The notes: generated from the sequence alone by a model not told the origin. A stretch of DNA of 64,000 nucleotides from Acidovorax sp. T1 (GCF_002176815.1 NZ_CP021648.1:248001-312000), one strand, 5' to 3'; positions 1 through 12,812 are shown, counted from the first letter of the stretch. Translations and numbers: made by a program.

Positions 1-2
1 GC

Positions 3-230
3 AATATCGCCCAGCGCCTGGTGGACGGCGTTGGCTCGCGCCTGGTGGCGGGGGTGAACCTGCCCATGCTGCTGCGTGCCGTGAGCTACCGGGCTGAACC
101 CCTGGATGCCGTGGTATCGCGCGCCGTGGTGGGCGGCACCCAGGGTGTGATGCAGGTGGCCATTGCGGCGCCGCAGAACCAGATTCGACGAAACTCCCAT
201 GACCAAGACCCGTACAACCATCAACAATAA
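3..230 (+). CDS. PTS system mannose-type EIIA component, C-terminal part (cut by window edge)
   Basis: Only the last 75 codons are present; the start lies outside the window. The translation contains GVNLPMLLRAVSYR and GGTQGVMQVA, typical of the C-terminal half of the EIIA-Man/levan domain of betaproteobacteria. In that family the cytoplasmic protein takes phosphate from HPr-His15; the acceptor histidine would be in the missing N-terminal part. The stop lies inside ptsH, so the two genes overlap by about 30 bp and are probably translationally coupled. In this group EIIA, HPr and EI commonly form a regulatory rather than sugar-transporting phosphorelay; no EIIB/EIIC gene is visible. The assignment rests on a fragment plus the context. 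Confidence 0.75.
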   Translation, partial: NIAQRLVDGVGSRLVAGVNLPMLLRAVSYRAEPLDAVVSRAVVGGTQGVMQVAIAAPQNQIRRNSHDQDPYNHQQ

Positions 231-468
231 GCTGGGCCTGCATGCCCGGGCGTCGGCCAAGCTGACCAAGCTGGCGGGCAGTTTCCCCTGCGATGTTTTC
301 ATGAGCCGGGGCGAGCGCCGCATCAACGCCAAGAGCATCATGGGCGTGATGATGCTGGCCGCCGGCATGGGCACCGAGGTGGAAATCGAGACCATTGGCG
401 AGCGCGAGCAGGAGGCCATGGATGCACTGCTTGCGTTGATTGCCGACAAGTTCGGCGAGGGCGAGTGA
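199..468 (+). CDS. ptsH: Phosphocarrier protein HPr
   Basis: This is an 89-residue cytoplasmic phosphocarrier, the normal family length. It receives phosphate from EI on His15, seen in GLHARASAK, and passes it to EIIA. The regulatory-site serine is Ser46 in NAKSIMGVM. I chose the ATG at 199, giving MTKTRTTINNKLGLH, because it puts the histidine at the canonical position; an in-frame start at 163 would add 12 residues with no family support. The gene overlaps the end of the EIIA gene and is followed about 100 bp later by ptsI, so the three form one locus. Confidence 0.95.
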   Translation: MTKTRTTINNKLGLHARASAKLTKLAGSFPCDVFMSRGERRINAKSIMGVMMLAAGMGTEVEIETIGEREQEAMDALLALIADKFGEGE

Positions 469-566
469 TCTTGGCTGCCGTGCGTGCCGATCGCGCGGGG
501 TGCTGGCCCGGCGCGATGCGCCTGGGCTGACGCGGTGGTAGAACAGTTGCCAGAAAAGGATCTTCG

Positions 567-2324
567 ATGACGTTTTCCGTCCACGGTCTTGCGGTTGCCC
601 GGGGCATCGCCATTGGCCGGGCCGTGCTGGTGGCTTCGAGCCGCGTGGATGTGGCGCACTATTTCATCCAGCCCGAGCAGGTGCTGGCGGAAGTCGAGCG
701 GGTGCGCCAGGGGCGCAACGCGGTGGCCGAGGAATTGCAGCGCCTGCAGGCCGACATGCCGCCCGATGCGCCACCTGAGCTGACTGCGCTGCTGGACGTG
801 CATCTCATGCTGCTGCAGGATGAGATGCTCACTGGCGGGGTCAAGCACTGGATTTCCGAGCGCCTGTACAACGCCGAATGGGCGCTGACCACGCAGTTCG
901 AACTGATCGCGCGCCAGTTCGACGAGATGGAAGACGAATACCTGCGCGAGCGCAAGGCCGACCTGGAGCAGGTGGTCGAACGCATCCTGCGCTACATGAA
1001 GGGCGTGGCCAGCCCCGTGGCGCCGCCGGCCAGCAGCCCGCGCCGCAAGACCCAGCAAGACCTGCTGCTCGACGACACGGTGGATGTGCCCTTGGTGCTG
1101 GTGGCGCACGACCTGTCGCCGGCCGACATGCTGCAGTTCAAGCAAAGCGTGTTCGCCGGCTTCGTGACCGATGTGGGCGGCAAGACCTCGCACACCGCTA
1201 TCGTGGCGCGCAGCATGGACATTCCGGCCGTGGTGGGGGCGCGTTCGGCCAGCCAGCTGGTGCGCCAGGACGACTGGGTCATCATCGACGGCGATGCCGG
1301 GGTGATGATTGTCGATCCCTCGCCTATCATCCTGGCCGAATACGGCTTTCGCCAGCGCCAGATTGATCTGGAGCGCGAGCGCCTGGCGCGCCTGCGCCAC
1401 ACGCCCGCGGTCACGCTCGACGGCCACAAGGTGGAGCTGCTGGCCAACATCGAGCAGCCCGGCGATGCCGCGGCCGCCGTGCGCGCTGGCGCCGTGGGTG
1501 TGGGGCTGTTCCGCAGCGAATTCCTGTTTATGGGAAAAAACGGCAATTTGCCCGACGAAGACGAACAATACCGCGCGTACTGCGAGGCTATTGATGGCAT
1601 GCAGGGCCTGCCGGTCACCATCCGCACCATCGACGTGGGCGCCGACAAGCCGCTCGACAAAGGCTTCAAGGACACGCACCTGAACCCGGCGCTGGGCTTG
1701 CGCGCCATCCGCTGGAGCCTGGCCGATCCGTCGATGTTCCGCAACCAGCTGCGTGCCGTGTTGCGCGCCGCGGCCTATGGCAAGGTCAAGCTGTTGTTCC
1801 CGATGCTGGCGCACCTGCACGAAATCGAGCAGACGCTGGCCCAGGTCGAGCTGGCGCGTGCCGAGCTGGATGCACGGGGCGTGCCCTATGGTCCGGTCGA
1901 GCTCGGTGCCATGATCGAGGTGCCCGCAGCCGCGCTGATGGTGCGCAGCTTTCTGCGGTATTTCGACTTTCTGTCCATCGGCACCAATGACCTCATCCAG
2001 TACACCCTGGCCATTGACCGGGCCGACGAAGCCGTGGCACACCTGTATGACCCCTTGCACCCCGCCGTGCTGCGCCTGGTGGCCGACGTGATCGCCGAGG
2101 GCGAGCGCCAGGGCAAGAGCGTGTGCGTGTGCGGTGAAACCGCCGGTGACGTGACCATGACGCGCCTGTTGCTCGGACTGGGCTTGCGCAGTTTTTCCAT
2201 GCATCCGGCGCAGATCCTTGCCGTGAAGCAGGAGATCTTGCGGGCCGACACGCGCAAGCTGGCCTCGTGGGCGCAGCAGGTGCTTACAGGCGACGAACTT
2301 CCGGCGGCCTCGCTGATGATTTGA
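567..2324 (+). CDS. ptsI: Phosphoenolpyruvate-protein phosphotransferase (enzyme I)
   Basis: Enzyme I autophosphorylates from phosphoenolpyruvate and transfers the phosphate to HPr. The 585 residues match the family. An N-terminal HPr-binding helical part comes first, then the phosphohistidine domain with GGKTSHTAIVAR (His209 is the phosphorylated residue). The PEP-binding TIM barrel follows, with GLFRSEFLFM, the TIRTIDVGADKP segment, GAMIEVPAAA, SIGTNDLIQYT and the catalytic cysteine in VCVCGETAGD near the C-terminus. All key motifs are intact. It follows ptsH in the same direction. Confidence 0.95.
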   Translation: MTFSVHGLAVARGIAIGRAVLVASSRVDVAHYFIQPEQVLAEVERVRQGRNAVAEELQRLQADMPPDAPPELTALLDVHLMLLQDEMLTGGVKHWISERLYNAEWALTTQFELIARQFDEMEDEYLRERKADLEQVVERILRYMKGVASPVAPPASSPRRKTQQDLLLDDTVDVPLVLVAHDLSPADMLQFKQSVFAGFVTDVGGKTSHTAIVARSMDIPAVVGARSASQLVRQDDWVIIDGDAGVMIVDPSPIILAEYGFRQRQIDLERERLARLRHTPAVTLDGHKVELLANIEQPGDAAAAVRAGAVGVGLFRSEFLFMGKNGNLPDEDEQYRAYCEAIDGMQGLPVTIRTIDVGADKPLDKGFKDTHLNPALGLRAIRWSLADPSMFRNQLRAVLRAAAYGKVKLLFPMLAHLHEIEQTLAQVELARAELDARGVPYGPVELGAMIEVPAAALMVRSFLRYFDFLSIGTNDLIQYTLAIDRADEAVAHLYDPLHPAVLRLVADVIAEGERQGKSVCVCGETAGDVTMTRLLLGLGLRSFSMHPAQILAVKQEILRADTRKLASWAQQVLTGDELPAASLMI

Positions 2325-2326
2325 TT

Positions 2327-2385
2327 TGCTATTGATTAGATAGCTGCTTACGCTTGATGGACGGGCGCTAGAGGCCTATTTGGTT
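2327..2385. repeat. Comamonadaceae-type dispersed repeat, intergenic copy
   Basis: The stretch after ptsI contains GATAGCTGCTTACGCTTG followed by ACGGGCGCTAGAGGCC. The same core is found at 17971-18020 and, in reverse orientation, at 51711-51782. It sits between the convergent ends of ptsI and the EamA gene and has no coding potential of its own. I recognise this motif as one scattered through genomes of this family; copy number cannot be judged from one window. Confidence 0.6.
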
Positions 2386-2393
2386 CAAATTCA

Positions 2394-3227
2394 TCAGCGG
2401 GCACGCATGCCCATCACGGCGGCGCTGATGATCATGGCCGTGGCGACGGCGATGCTCCAGCTGAACGGTCGGTCGCTTACCACCAGCAGCAGCGCAGTGG
2501 AGGCCAGCGGCGTGAGGTAGCTCAGGATGCCGATGTGCCGCGCATCCCCGAGCTTGAGCGCCTTGTCCCACAGAAAGAACGACGCGCCCAGCGGGCCCAG
2601 GCCCAGCACGGCCAGCAGTGCCCAGTCGCGCGCCTGCAGCGACACGGCCGGCTCCAGCACCACATGGCACAGCAGCGACAGCACGCCCGACACCAGCCCG
2701 AACAGACCAATGGCCGTGGTGGGGAAGACCGCCACGCGCTTGGTCAGCAGCGAGTAGGTGGCCCAGATAAAGGCGGCGGCGAGGGCGGGCAGATAGCCCC
2801 AGGCGAGCGTGCCGCTGAGTTCACGCCCACCCGCCATGGCAATTGCCGCGCCGGCAAAACCGAGCAGTGCGGCCAGCACATGCGGCAGGCGCAGTGCCAC
2901 GCCGGGCAGCACCACCGGTGCCAGCACCACGATGAACAGCGGCCACAGGTAGTTGACCAGGTTGGCCTCGACCGGCGGGGCATGGCGCAGCGCGATGAAC
3001 AGCAGGAAGTGGTACGCAAACAGGCCATACACGCCCAGCGCCAGCGTGCGCGCGGGAATGCGCCATTGCGAGGGATCGCGCAGCACAAAAGGCCATGCAG
3101 GCACGCTGCCGATGATGAGTGCGATGCCCGTGAGCAGGAATGGCGGAATGTGCGTGAGCGAAACGCCCAACGAGGCGAGCGAGGCCCACAGGGCGATGGC
3201 GCCCAAGGCGTACAGATTGGCTTGCAT
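2394..3227 (-). CDS. EamA-family (DMT superfamily) permease
   Basis: A 277-residue integral membrane protein with about ten hydrophobic segments arranged as two EamA repeats. The first begins LYALGAIALWASLASLG and the second follows AWGYLPALAAAFIWATYSLLT. These are drug/metabolite exporters of the inner membrane; the substrate cannot be told from sequence. I chose the ATG giving MQANLYALGAIALWA; an upstream in-frame start would add a charged tail that does not fit the family. It converges on ptsI and stands alone. Confidence 0.85.
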   Translation of the reverse strand: MQANLYALGAIALWASLASLGVSLTHIPPFLLTGIALIIGSVPAWPFVLRDPSQWRIPARTLALGVYGLFAYHFLLFIALRHAPPVEANLVNYLWPLFIVVLAPVVLPGVALRLPHVLAALLGFAGAAIAMAGGRELSGTLAWGYLPALAAAFIWATYSLLTKRVAVFPTTAIGLFGLVSGVLSLLCHVVLEPAVSLQARDWALLAVLGLGPLGASFFLWDKALKLGDARHIGILSYLTPLASTALLLVVSDRPFSWSIAVATAMIISAAVMGMRAR

Positions 3228-3323
3228 GCGCTGACTATAGGCGGGCGCCGCGCTGCGTCGGGCTGGGTGGCGGCGCAGGCAGCGCCGGTCGGCTCGCAAC
3301 CAGTGGGCGTCGCTGCGCTGGAT

Positions 3324-4304
3324 TTACACGCCGGCGGCGTGCGCTTGCTGGTCGGCGTGGTAGCTGCTGCGCACCATGGCGCCCACGGCGGCATGGCTGA
3401 AGCCCATTTTGTAGGCCTCTTCCTCGAACATCTTGAAGGTGTCGGGGTGCACGTAGCGGCGCACCGGCAGGTGGCTGTTGCTGGGCGCCAGGTACTGGCC
3501 GATGGTCAGCATGTCGATGTTGTGCGACCGCATGTCGCGCATCACCTGCAGGATCTCGTCGTCTGTCTCGCCCAGGCCGACCATGATGCCGCTCTTGGTA
3601 GGCACATTGGGGTGCAGGGCCTTGAACTTTTTCAGCAGGTTCAGGCTGAACTGGTAGTCGGAGCCGGGGCGCGCTTCCTTGTACAGGCGGGGCGCGGTTT
3701 CCAGGTTGTGGTTCATCACGTCGGGCGGGGCGGCTTTCAGGATCTCCAGGGCGCGGTCGTCGCGGCCGCGGAAGTCGGGCACCAAAATCTCGATTTGCGT
3801 CTGGGGCGAGAGTTCGCGGATGTTCTGGATGCACTCCACAAAGTGGCCGCTGCCGCCATCGCGCAGGTCGTCGCGGTCCACGCTGGTGATCACCACGTAT
3901 TTGAGCTTGAGTGCGGCAATGGTCTTGGCCAGGTTCAGCGGCTCGTCCTTGTCGAGCGGATCGGGGCGGCCGTGGCCCACGTCGCAGAAGGGGCAGCGGC
4001 GCGTGCACTTGTCGCCCATGATCATGAAGGTGGCCGTGCCCTTGCCAAAGCATTCGCCGATGTTGGGGCACGACGCTTCTTCGCAGACGGTGTGCAGCTT
4101 GTGCTCGCGCAGGATGTCCTTGATCTCGTAAAAGCGCGTGGTGGGGCTGCCCGCTTTCACGCGGATCCATTCGGGCTTCCTGAGTACCTCGCCTTGTTCC
4201 ACCTTGATGGGAATGCGCGACAGCTTGGCCGCTGCCTTCTGCTTTGCCAGTGGGTTGTAGGTTTCGGCGGATTGCGCTTCGCGGACGACTTCAGGGGTGC
4301 TCAT
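3324..4304 (-). CDS. lipA: Lipoyl synthase (radical SAM)
   Basis: Inserts two sulfurs into protein-bound octanoyl groups to make lipoate. The 326-residue protein has the auxiliary-cluster cysteines in [12 protein letters not shown] (Cys74, 79, 85) and the radical SAM triad in CTRRCPFC (Cys100, 104, 107). The downstream [11 protein letters not shown] and the C-terminal arginine-serine segment [10 protein letters not shown] are also typical. It is the last gene of a minus-strand set with lipB 24 bp upstream and ybeD before that. Its targets here would include the lipoyl domain of LpdA at 51.4 kb. Confidence 0.97.
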   Translation of the reverse strand: MSTPEVVREAQSAETYNPLAKQKAAAKLSRIPIKVEQGEVLRKPEWIRVKAGSPTTRFYEIKDILREHKLHTVCEEASCPNIGECFGKGTATFMIMGDKCTRRCPFCDVGHGRPDPLDKDEPLNLAKTIAALKLKYVVITSVDRDDLRDGGSGHFVECIQNIRELSPQTQIEILVPDFRGRDDRALEILKAAPPDVMNHNLETAPRLYKEARPGSDYQFSLNLLKKFKALHPNVPTKSGIMVGLGETDDEILQVMRDMRSHNIDMLTIGQYLAPSNSHLPVRRYVHPDTFKMFEEEAYKMGFSHAAVGAMVRSSYHADQQAHAAGV

Positions 4305-4328
4305 GGGGTGTAGGCGGCGTAGAGGGGT

Positions 4329-5024
4329 TCAAGGCACCAGGCGAATGCTGAGCTGCTGGCCCAGCACCTGCGCGGCTTCGTCCCAGGTGGTGTGGACCCC
4401 GATTGTAGAAAGGTCCACCGTTTTCAATCCTGCGTAACCGCAAGGGTTGATGCGTTCATAGGGTTCGAGGTCCATCGCCACATTGAGCGCCACGCCGTGG
4501 TAGGTGCAGTGCCGGCTGACCTTGATGCCCAGTGCCGCAATTTTGCCCAGACCATCGAAGTCGGGTATCGGTGCTTCATTGCCCATGCGCTTTTGCGGGC
4601 GCTGGGGCAGCAGGGCGTGGCTGTGCGGGTCATCCAGGCGCACATAGATCCCCGGTGCGCCGCCCACGCGGTGGCCAGTAACGCCAAAGTGCGCCAGCGT
4701 GCGGATCACGGCCTCTTCCACGCGGTAAACGTATTCCTTGACGAAGTAGCCGGCGCGCTGCAGGTCGATCAGCGGGTATGCAACCACCTGCCCGGGGCCA
4801 TGGAAGGTGACCTGCCCGCCGCGGTTGGTGGCGAGCACGGGAATGTCGCCAGGGTGCAGGATGTGATCGCTTTTGCCTGCTAGCCCTTGCGTGTAAAGCG
4901 GTGCGTGCTCACATATCCAGAGCGCATCGGGACTCTCTGGCGTGCGATTCGCCGTGTAGTCCTGCATGGCCTGCACGGTGGCGGCGTAATCGACCCGCCC
5001 CAGCGTGCGAATGTCGATGGCCAT
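4329..5024 (-). CDS. lipB: Octanoyl-[ACP]:protein N-octanoyltransferase
   Basis: Moves octanoate from acyl carrier protein to lipoyl domains, the step before LipA. The 231-residue protein carries the [16 protein letters not shown] motif, Lys161 in the KIAALGIKV segment and the catalytic Cys195 in [13 protein letters not shown]. Length and motif order are normal. It starts 3 bp after the ybeD stop and precedes lipA, so the three are probably co-transcribed. Confidence 0.96.
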   Translation of the reverse strand: MAIDIRTLGRVDYAATVQAMQDYTANRTPESPDALWICEHAPLYTQGLAGKSDHILHPGDIPVLATNRGGQVTFHGPGQVVAYPLIDLQRAGYFVKEYVYRVEEAVIRTLAHFGVTGHRVGGAPGIYVRLDDPHSHALLPQRPQKRMGNEAPIPDFDGLGKIAALGIKVSRHCTYHGVALNVAMDLEPYERINPCGYAGLKTVDLSTIGVHTTWDEAAQVLGQQLSIRLVP

Positions 5025-5027
5025 GCC

Positions 5028-5345
5028 TTACAGCACCACTTTCACCAGTGGGTGGGACGACAGCGCACGGTACAGGCCATCGAGCTGCTCGCGGCTGGTG
5101 GCGGTGATGGTGATGGTGACGCCGAGGTAGTTGCCTGCACGGCTGTCGCGCAGCTCAATCGTGGCCGCATCGAAGGTCGGGTCAAACTGGCGGGCCACCT
5201 CGGTGACCGCATGCACAAAGCCGTCCACCTTGGCGCCCATGACCTTGATGGGAAACCGGGATGGATATTCGATCAGCGAGTCCTTGCGGGGACCCTCGGC
5301 TGATGATGTGCTGCCGTTGGCTGCCGGAATCGGGGGGGTGGTCAT
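5028..5345 (-). CDS. DUF493 / UPF0250 protein YbeD
   Basis: A small (105-residue) cytoplasmic protein with the family's ferredoxin-like core: SLIEYPSRFPIKVMGAK, a middle VTEVARQFDP helix, and YLGVTITITATSREQLDGLYRALSSHPLVKVVL at the end. Its molecular role is not established; in many proteobacteria it lies directly upstream of lipB, as here, with 3 bp between genes. It is the first gene of the lipoate set and lies divergent from the ATP synthase operon. Confidence 0.9.
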   Translation of the reverse strand: MTTPPIPAANGSTSSAEGPRKDSLIEYPSRFPIKVMGAKVDGFVHAVTEVARQFDPTFDAATIELRDSRAGNYLGVTITITATSREQLDGLYRALSSHPLVKVVL

Positions 5346-5539
5346 GGTTCGTTTGCTTCGTTTTTAATAGCTATGGACGCTTTGCCATTGTGCGGCAAAG
5401 CCTGCTGGAGGCAAGATGTTCTCGAGGTGCCCGTGCATCATGACGGTGCAGAAAGGCGGACTTTTTGCGCCGTGCGTCGTTGGCCGTTGGCTACAACCGG
5501 GCAGCGCACGCACCACTTTCGCCACGACATTGCGGGTCT

Positions 5540-5570
5540 TTGCCGTTTGTCACGGGTTTGTACTTATAAT
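5540..5570 (+). promoter_or_regulatory. Candidate sigma-70 promoter of the atp operon
   Basis: A perfect -10 hexamer TATAAT lies at 5565-5570, with a weak -35 candidate TTGCCG at 5540-5545 (19-bp spacing). It lies about 50 bp before atpI, and no other good -10 was seen in the gap. The long spacing and weak -35 keep confidence moderate. Confidence 0.45.
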
Positions 5571-5618
5571 TAGAGGCTTTGTGAAAGTTCCGGTCTGTAA
5601 CGCGGGCGTCATTCAACA

Positions 5619-6092
5619 ATGAAAACAATCGCGCCTGAGATTGAAACTGAGGCTGAAGAATCTGACTTCAAGCCCCTGACGGCCCAAGAGGCTGAGCAGT
5701 GGCGCAGTCGCAACCCTCCCATCTCGGTGTGGAAGGTGGTGGCGGGTCAGGCGCTGGTCGGAACGCTGGTGGCCCTGGTGGCCTGGGTGTGGACGGGCAG
5801 GGCATCGGTGGGTTGGTCTGCAGCCTACGGTGCTTTGGCGGTGGTGGCTCCGGCTGCGCTGTTTGCCCGTGGTGTGCTGCGCCACAAGGCGTCTGCCAAT
5901 CCGCGTGCCGCCATGGTGGGGTTCTTTGGCTGGGAAATCGCCAAGATCGTGTTGACGGTGGCGCTGCTGGCGGCGGCACCTCGGCTGGTGCCGGAATTGA
6001 GCTGGATCGCTCTGCTGGCGGGTATGGTGATCGCAATGAAAACGTACTGGGTGGCACTGTTGGTGCGGCCTGGTGTTCGAAAAACCGATTGA
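5619..6092 (+). CDS. atpI: ATP synthase subunit I (AtpI-like assembly protein)
   Basis: A 157-residue membrane protein at the head of the atp operon. After a charged N-terminus it has four hydrophobic segments (VVAGQALVGTLVALVAWV, WSAAYGALAVVAPAALF, the IAKIVLTVALLAAAPRLV region, and LSWIALLAGMVIAMKTYWVALLV). The family helps assemble the c-ring or supply magnesium and is not part of the finished enzyme. The sequence is divergent, so the call leans on position, 20 bp before atpB, and topology. Confidence 0.8.
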   Translation: MKTIAPEIETEAEESDFKPLTAQEAEQWRSRNPPISVWKVVAGQALVGTLVALVAWVWTGRASVGWSAAYGALAVVAPAALFARGVLRHKASANPRAAMVGFFGWEIAKIVLTVALLAAAPRLVPELSWIALLAGMVIAMKTYWVALLVRPGVRKTD

Positions 6093-6111
6093 TATAGAGA
6101 AGAGTTGTCCG

Positions 6112-6990
6112 ATGGCCGCAGAAGCGCACGCTCCGACTGCAAGTGAATACATCGTTCACCACCTGCAGCATCTTCAAAACATCAACCAGACCAAGATTGT
6201 TGACTTCACTGTCTTCAACTATGACTCCATCATCGTGGGGCTGGTGCTGGGTGCTCTCACGCTTTTGATTCTGTGGTCGGCCGCCCGCAAGGCAACCTCG
6301 GGTGTTCCTGGCCGTTTCCAGGCGGCTGTGGAAATTCTGGTCGAAATGGTGGATAACCAGGCCAAGGCCAACATCCACAACGCCGAGAGCCGCAAGTTCA
6401 TTGCGCCCCTGGGGCTTACGGTGTTCGTCTGGATCTTCCTGATGAATTTCATGGATATGCTGCCCGTGGATCTGCTGCCCGCCATCTGGGGCCAGATCTA
6501 TGGCGCTGCCGGGCATGATCCCAGCCATGCCTATCTGCGCGTCGTGCCGACCGCCGACCTGTCCACGACGCTCGGCCTTGCTTTCGCCGTGCTGATTCTG
6601 CGCTTCTGGTACAGCGTCAAGGTCAAGGGTGCTGGTGGCTGGGCACACGAACTCGTGTCCGCTCCGTTCGGCACCAGCAAGAACCCCATCTTTGCCCTGA
6701 TTCTGGGCGTGGTGAACCTGCTGATGCAGATCATTGAATATGTCGCCAACACCGTGTCGCATGGCATGCGGTTGTTCGGCAACATGTATGCCGGCGAACT
6801 GGTGTTCATGCTGATCGCCCTGATGGGTGGTGCGGCTGCGCTGTCGCTGTCGGGCGTGCTGCTTCCTGTGGGCCATGTGATTGCTGGCACCATCTGGACG
6901 CTGTTCCACATTCTGGTGATCACACTGCAGGCCTTCATTTTCATGATGCTGGCATTGATCTACCTCGGTCAGGCGCACAGCGCCCACTAA
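6112..6990 (+). CDS. atpB: ATP synthase Fo subunit a
   Basis: Membrane subunit forming the proton half-channels beside the c-ring. The 292-residue protein has several membrane segments and the essential arginine in TVSHGMRLFGNMYAGEL, followed by the C-terminal helix LHILVITLQAFIFMMLALIYL-like region. I chose the ATG giving MAAEAHAPTASEYIVHHLQ, a common N-terminus in this group; an upstream in-frame ATG overlaps atpI and adds 13 unlikely residues. Second gene of the operon. Confidence 0.96.
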   Translation: MAAEAHAPTASEYIVHHLQHLQNINQTKIVDFTVFNYDSIIVGLVLGALTLLILWSAARKATSGVPGRFQAAVEILVEMVDNQAKANIHNAESRKFIAPLGLTVFVWIFLMNFMDMLPVDLLPAIWGQIYGAAGHDPSHAYLRVVPTADLSTTLGLAFAVLILRFWYSVKVKGAGGWAHELVSAPFGTSKNPIFALILGVVNLLMQIIEYVANTVSHGMRLFGNMYAGELVFMLIALMGGAAALSLSGVLLPVGHVIAGTIWTLFHILVITLQAFIFMMLALIYLGQAHSAH

Positions 6991-7019
6991 GCTTTCCCTT
7001 TCGTTGTTTCTTTCCTTAA

Positions 7020-7316
<297 letters not shown>

Positions 7317-7350
7317 TTCCCGTTCAACGCCACTCTAGAAAGGTGTTGCC

Positions 7351-7821
7351 GTGAGTATCAATGCGACCCTGTTCGTTCAGGCCATTGTCTTCCTGATCTT
7401 GGTGTGGTTCACGATGAAATTCGTGTGGCCGCCGATCGCGAAGGCGCTGGATGAGCGAGCCCAGAAAATCGCCGATGGCCTCGCCGCTGCCGACCGTGCC
7501 AAATCCGAACTGACCGCTGCCAACCAGCGCGTGGAAAAGGAACTGTCACAGGCGCGCAACGAAACGGCCTCGCGTCTTGCGGACGCCGATCGTCGTGCCC
7601 AGGCCATCGTGGAAGAGGCCAAGGCCCGTGCCACCGAGGAAGGCAACAAGATCGTTGCTGCTGCGCGCGCCGAAGCCGAGCAGCAGACGGTGCAGGCCCG
7701 CGAATCCCTGCGTGAGCAGGTGGCAGCACTGGCCGTCAAGGGTGCCGAGCAGATTCTCCGCAAGGAAGTCAACGCTGGCGTCCATGCCGACCTGCTCAAC
7801 CGCCTGAAGACCGAGCTGTAA
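7351..7821 (+). CDS. atpF: ATP synthase Fo subunit b
   Basis: A 156-residue subunit of the peripheral stalk. One N-terminal membrane helix ([20 protein letters not shown]) is followed by a long alanine/glutamate-rich coiled coil that dimerises and binds subunit delta. The start is GTG with GAAAGG upstream, giving [10 protein letters not shown]. It lies between atpE and atpH, 9 bp before the latter. Confidence 0.95.
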   Translation: MSINATLFVQAIVFLILVWFTMKFVWPPIAKALDERAQKIADGLAAADRAKSELTAANQRVEKELSQARNETASRLADADRRAQAIVEEAKARATEEGNKIVAAARAEAEQQTVQARESLREQVAALAVKGAEQILRKEVNAGVHADLLNRLKTEL

Positions 7822-7830
7822 GGGGACAAC

Positions 7831-8373
7831 ATGGCAGAACTCGCCACCATTGCACGCCCTTACGCCGATGCCTTGTTCAAGGCCGCTACAGCGGGTGCGG
7901 GCGTCGATCTGGGCAGCATTACTGCCTGGGTGGACGAACTGGCGGCGATTGCCGCCAACCCCCAGTTGCGCCAGCTGGCGGACAACCCCAAGGTGACGGC
8001 AGACCAGGTGTTTGAAGTCTTCATGGGTGTAGCGCGGTCTGCGCTGCCTGAAATGGCGAAAAACTTCCTGCGCACTGTCATTGACAACAGGCGCATCGAT
8101 GCGCTGCCCGAAGTGGCAGATCAATTTCGTGCCCTTGTGAACCGCCGCAATGGTTTTTCGGATGCTGTGGTGTTCAGCGCCTTCCCCATGGATGGCGCGG
8201 CACTGGCTGACGTCGGTGTTGCGCTGGAAAAGCGCTTTGGCCGCAAGCTCAATCTCACCGTGCAGCAGGACGAATCCCTGATCGGTGGCATTCGCGTAGT
8301 GGTGGGTGACGAGGTGCTGGACACTTCGGTCAAGGCCCGTCTTGAACAAATGAAAGCGGCCCTCACCGCGTAA
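7831..8373 (+). CDS. atpH: ATP synthase F1 subunit delta
   Basis: Connects the b-subunit stalk to the top of the alpha-beta hexamer. The 180 residues have the usual N-terminal helical domain ([14 protein letters not shown]) and the C-terminal [31 protein letters not shown]. Length and position are standard, 9 bp after atpF and 42 bp before atpA. Confidence 0.95.
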   Translation: MAELATIARPYADALFKAATAGAGVDLGSITAWVDELAAIAANPQLRQLADNPKVTADQVFEVFMGVARSALPEMAKNFLRTVIDNRRIDALPEVADQFRALVNRRNGFSDAVVFSAFPMDGAALADVGVALEKRFGRKLNLTVQQDESLIGGIRVVVGDEVLDTSVKARLEQMKAALTA

Positions 8374-8415
8374 TGCGGCGAGGTCTTCGCGAACCAAAGA
8401 AAGAAGGAAAGAGTC

Positions 8416-9969
8416 ATGCAACTCAATCCCGCAGAAATTTCTGAACTCATCAAGAGCCGCATCGAAGGGCTGGCCGCCAGCAGCGACATCCGCAACCAGG
8501 GCACCGTGGTGTCCGTGTCTGACGGTATCGTGCGCGTTCATGGCCTGTCGGACGTGATGCAAGGCGAAATGCTGGAGTTTCCCGCCACCAAGGACGGTCA
8601 GCCCACTTACGGCCTGGCACTGAACCTTGAGCGCGATTCCGTCGGCGCCGTGATTCTGGGTGAGTACGAGCACATCTCCGAAGGCGACACCGTCAAGTGC
8701 ACGGGCCGCATCCTGGAAGTGCCGGTGGGTCCCGAACTCGTGGGCCGTGTGGTGAACGCCCTGGGCCAGCCGATCGATGGCAAGGGCCCCATCAACGCCA
8801 AACTTACCGACGTGATCGAAAAGGTCGCTCCGGGCGTGATCGCCCGTAAATCGGTGGACCAACCCCTGCAAACCGGCCTGAAGTCCATCGACTCGATGGT
8901 GCCCGTGGGCCGTGGCCAGCGCGAGCTGATCATCGGTGACCGCCAGACCGGCAAGACGGCCGTCGCTATCGACGCCATCATTGCCCAGAAGGGCCAGGGC
9001 GTGACCTGCATCTACGTTGCCATCGGTCAGAAGGCTTCGTCGATCAAGAACGTGGTGCGCGCACTGGAACAAGCCGGTGCCATGGAATACACGATTGTGG
9101 TGGCCGCATCGGCTTCCGAATCGGCCGCCATGCAGTACGTCTCGGCCTACTCGGGCTGCACCATGGGAGAGTACTTCCGCGACCGCGGTGAAGACGCGTT
9201 GATCGTGTACGACGACCTGTCCAAGCAAGCGGTTGCTTACCGCCAGGTGTCGCTGCTGCTGCGCCGCCCGCCAGGCCGCGAAGCCTATCCCGGCGACGTG
9301 TTCTATCTGCACAGCCGCCTGCTGGAGCGTGCAGCCCGCGTGAATGCCGACTATGTCGAAGCCTTCACCAAGGGTGCCGTGAAGGGCAAGACCGGTTCGC
9401 TGACCGCACTGCCCATCATCGAAACGCAAGCCGGTGATGTGTCCGCTTTCGTGCCAACCAACGTGATCTCGATCACCGACGGCCAGATCTTCCTGGAAAC
9501 CAGCCTGTTCAACGCCGGTATCCGCCCCGCCATCAACGCCGGTATCTCGGTGTCGCGCGTCGGTGGTGCCGCCCAGACCAAGCTGATCAAGAACCTGTCC
9601 GGCGGTATCCGTACCGACTTGGCCCAGTACCGTGAACTGGCTGCGTTCGCGCAGTTTGCCTCCGACCTGGATGAAGCCACCCGCAAGCAACTCGAGCGCG
9701 GTGCCCGTGTGACCGAGCTGCTCAAGCAGGCCCAGTACAGCCCGTTGTCCATCTCGTTGATGGGTGCCACGCTGTTCGCTGTGAACAAGGGTTTCCTGGA
9801 CGATATCGACGTCAAAAAGGTTCTGGGCTTCGAACACGGCCTGCACCAGTTCCTCAAGACCAGCCATGGCGCATTGCTTGCCAAGCTGGAGCAGGCCAAG
9901 GCCATGGACAAGGATGCTGAAGCCGAATTGACCGCAGCCATCGCCGCGTTCAAGAAGACGTTCGCGTAA
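8416..9969 (+). CDS. atpA: ATP synthase F1 subunit alpha
   Basis: Regulatory nucleotide-binding subunit of F1. The 517-residue protein has the beta-barrel crown, then the P-loop GDRQTGKT (residues 174-181) and the signature [17 protein letters not shown]. The membrane-proximal helical domain ends in [15 protein letters not shown]. Full length and intact. An AAGGAAAGAG ribosome site precedes the ATG. Confidence 0.98.
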   Translation: MQLNPAEISELIKSRIEGLAASSDIRNQGTVVSVSDGIVRVHGLSDVMQGEMLEFPATKDGQPTYGLALNLERDSVGAVILGEYEHISEGDTVKCTGRILEVPVGPELVGRVVNALGQPIDGKGPINAKLTDVIEKVAPGVIARKSVDQPLQTGLKSIDSMVPVGRGQRELIIGDRQTGKTAVAIDAIIAQKGQGVTCIYVAIGQKASSIKNVVRALEQAGAMEYTIVVAASASESAAMQYVSAYSGCTMGEYFRDRGEDALIVYDDLSKQAVAYRQVSLLLRRPPGREAYPGDVFYLHSRLLERAARVNADYVEAFTKGAVKGKTGSLTALPIIETQAGDVSAFVPTNVISITDGQIFLETSLFNAGIRPAINAGISVSRVGGAAQTKLIKNLSGGIRTDLAQYRELAAFAQFASDLDEATRKQLERGARVTELLKQAQYSPLSISLMGATLFAVNKGFLDDIDVKKVLGFEHGLHQFLKTSHGALLAKLEQAKAMDKDAEAELTAAIAAFKKTFA

Positions 9970-9987
9970 TCCGGACGAGGAGCCATC

Positions 9988-12320
<2,333 letters not shown>

Positions 12321-12392
12321 TTGCGCAATGGCTGACCGGTTCCGGCCGGCCAGCCTTTCGCCGATCAAGCAACCCATCTTTTCCCAGGAGCA

Positions 12393-12812
12393 ATGATGAA
12401 CACCATCCACGTTGATGTGGTCAGTGCCGAAGAGTCCATCTTCTCCGGTGAAGCGCGCTTTATTGCGCTGCCCGGTGAAGCGGGCGAACTGGGTGTGTAC
12501 CCACGCCACACTCCGCTGATCACGCGCATCAAGCCCGGCTCGGTGCGCATTGAAATGGCCGATGGCAGCGAAGAGTTTGTTTTCGTGGCCGGTGGCATTC
12601 TGGAGATTCAGCCCGACTGCGTGACCGTGTTGTCCGACACCGCCATCCGTGGCAAGGATTTGGACGACGAGAAGGCCAATGCCGCCAAGGCGGCTGCCGA
12701 AGAAGCGCTGAAAAATGCCAAGAGCGAGATCGATCTGGCCAAGGCGCAATCCGAACTGGCTGTGATGGCCGCACAGATTGCCGCATTGCGCAAGTACCGC
12801 CAAAAGAGGTAA
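12393..12812 (+). CDS. atpC: ATP synthase F1 subunit epsilon
   Basis: A 139-residue subunit at the base of the rotor. The N-terminal beta sandwich ([22 protein letters not shown], then [19 protein letters not shown]) is followed by two alanine-rich helices that can inhibit ATPase activity. Two adjacent ATG codons could start it (12393 or 12396); GGAG upstream fits both. It is the last gene of the operon and is followed at once by a strong terminator. Confidence 0.96.
   Translation: MMNTIHVDVVSAEESIFSGEARFIALPGEAGELGVYPRHTPLITRIKPGSVRIEMADGSEEFVFVAGGILEIQPDCVTVLSDTAIRGKDLDDEKANAAKAAAEEALKNAKSEIDLAKAQSELAVMAAQIAALRKYRQKR

Noticed and set aside
2535..4313. 592-codon plus-strand frame opposite lipA and the EamA gene
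   Set aside because: Antisense shadow of two well-defined genes; repetitive His/Gln/Arg composition.
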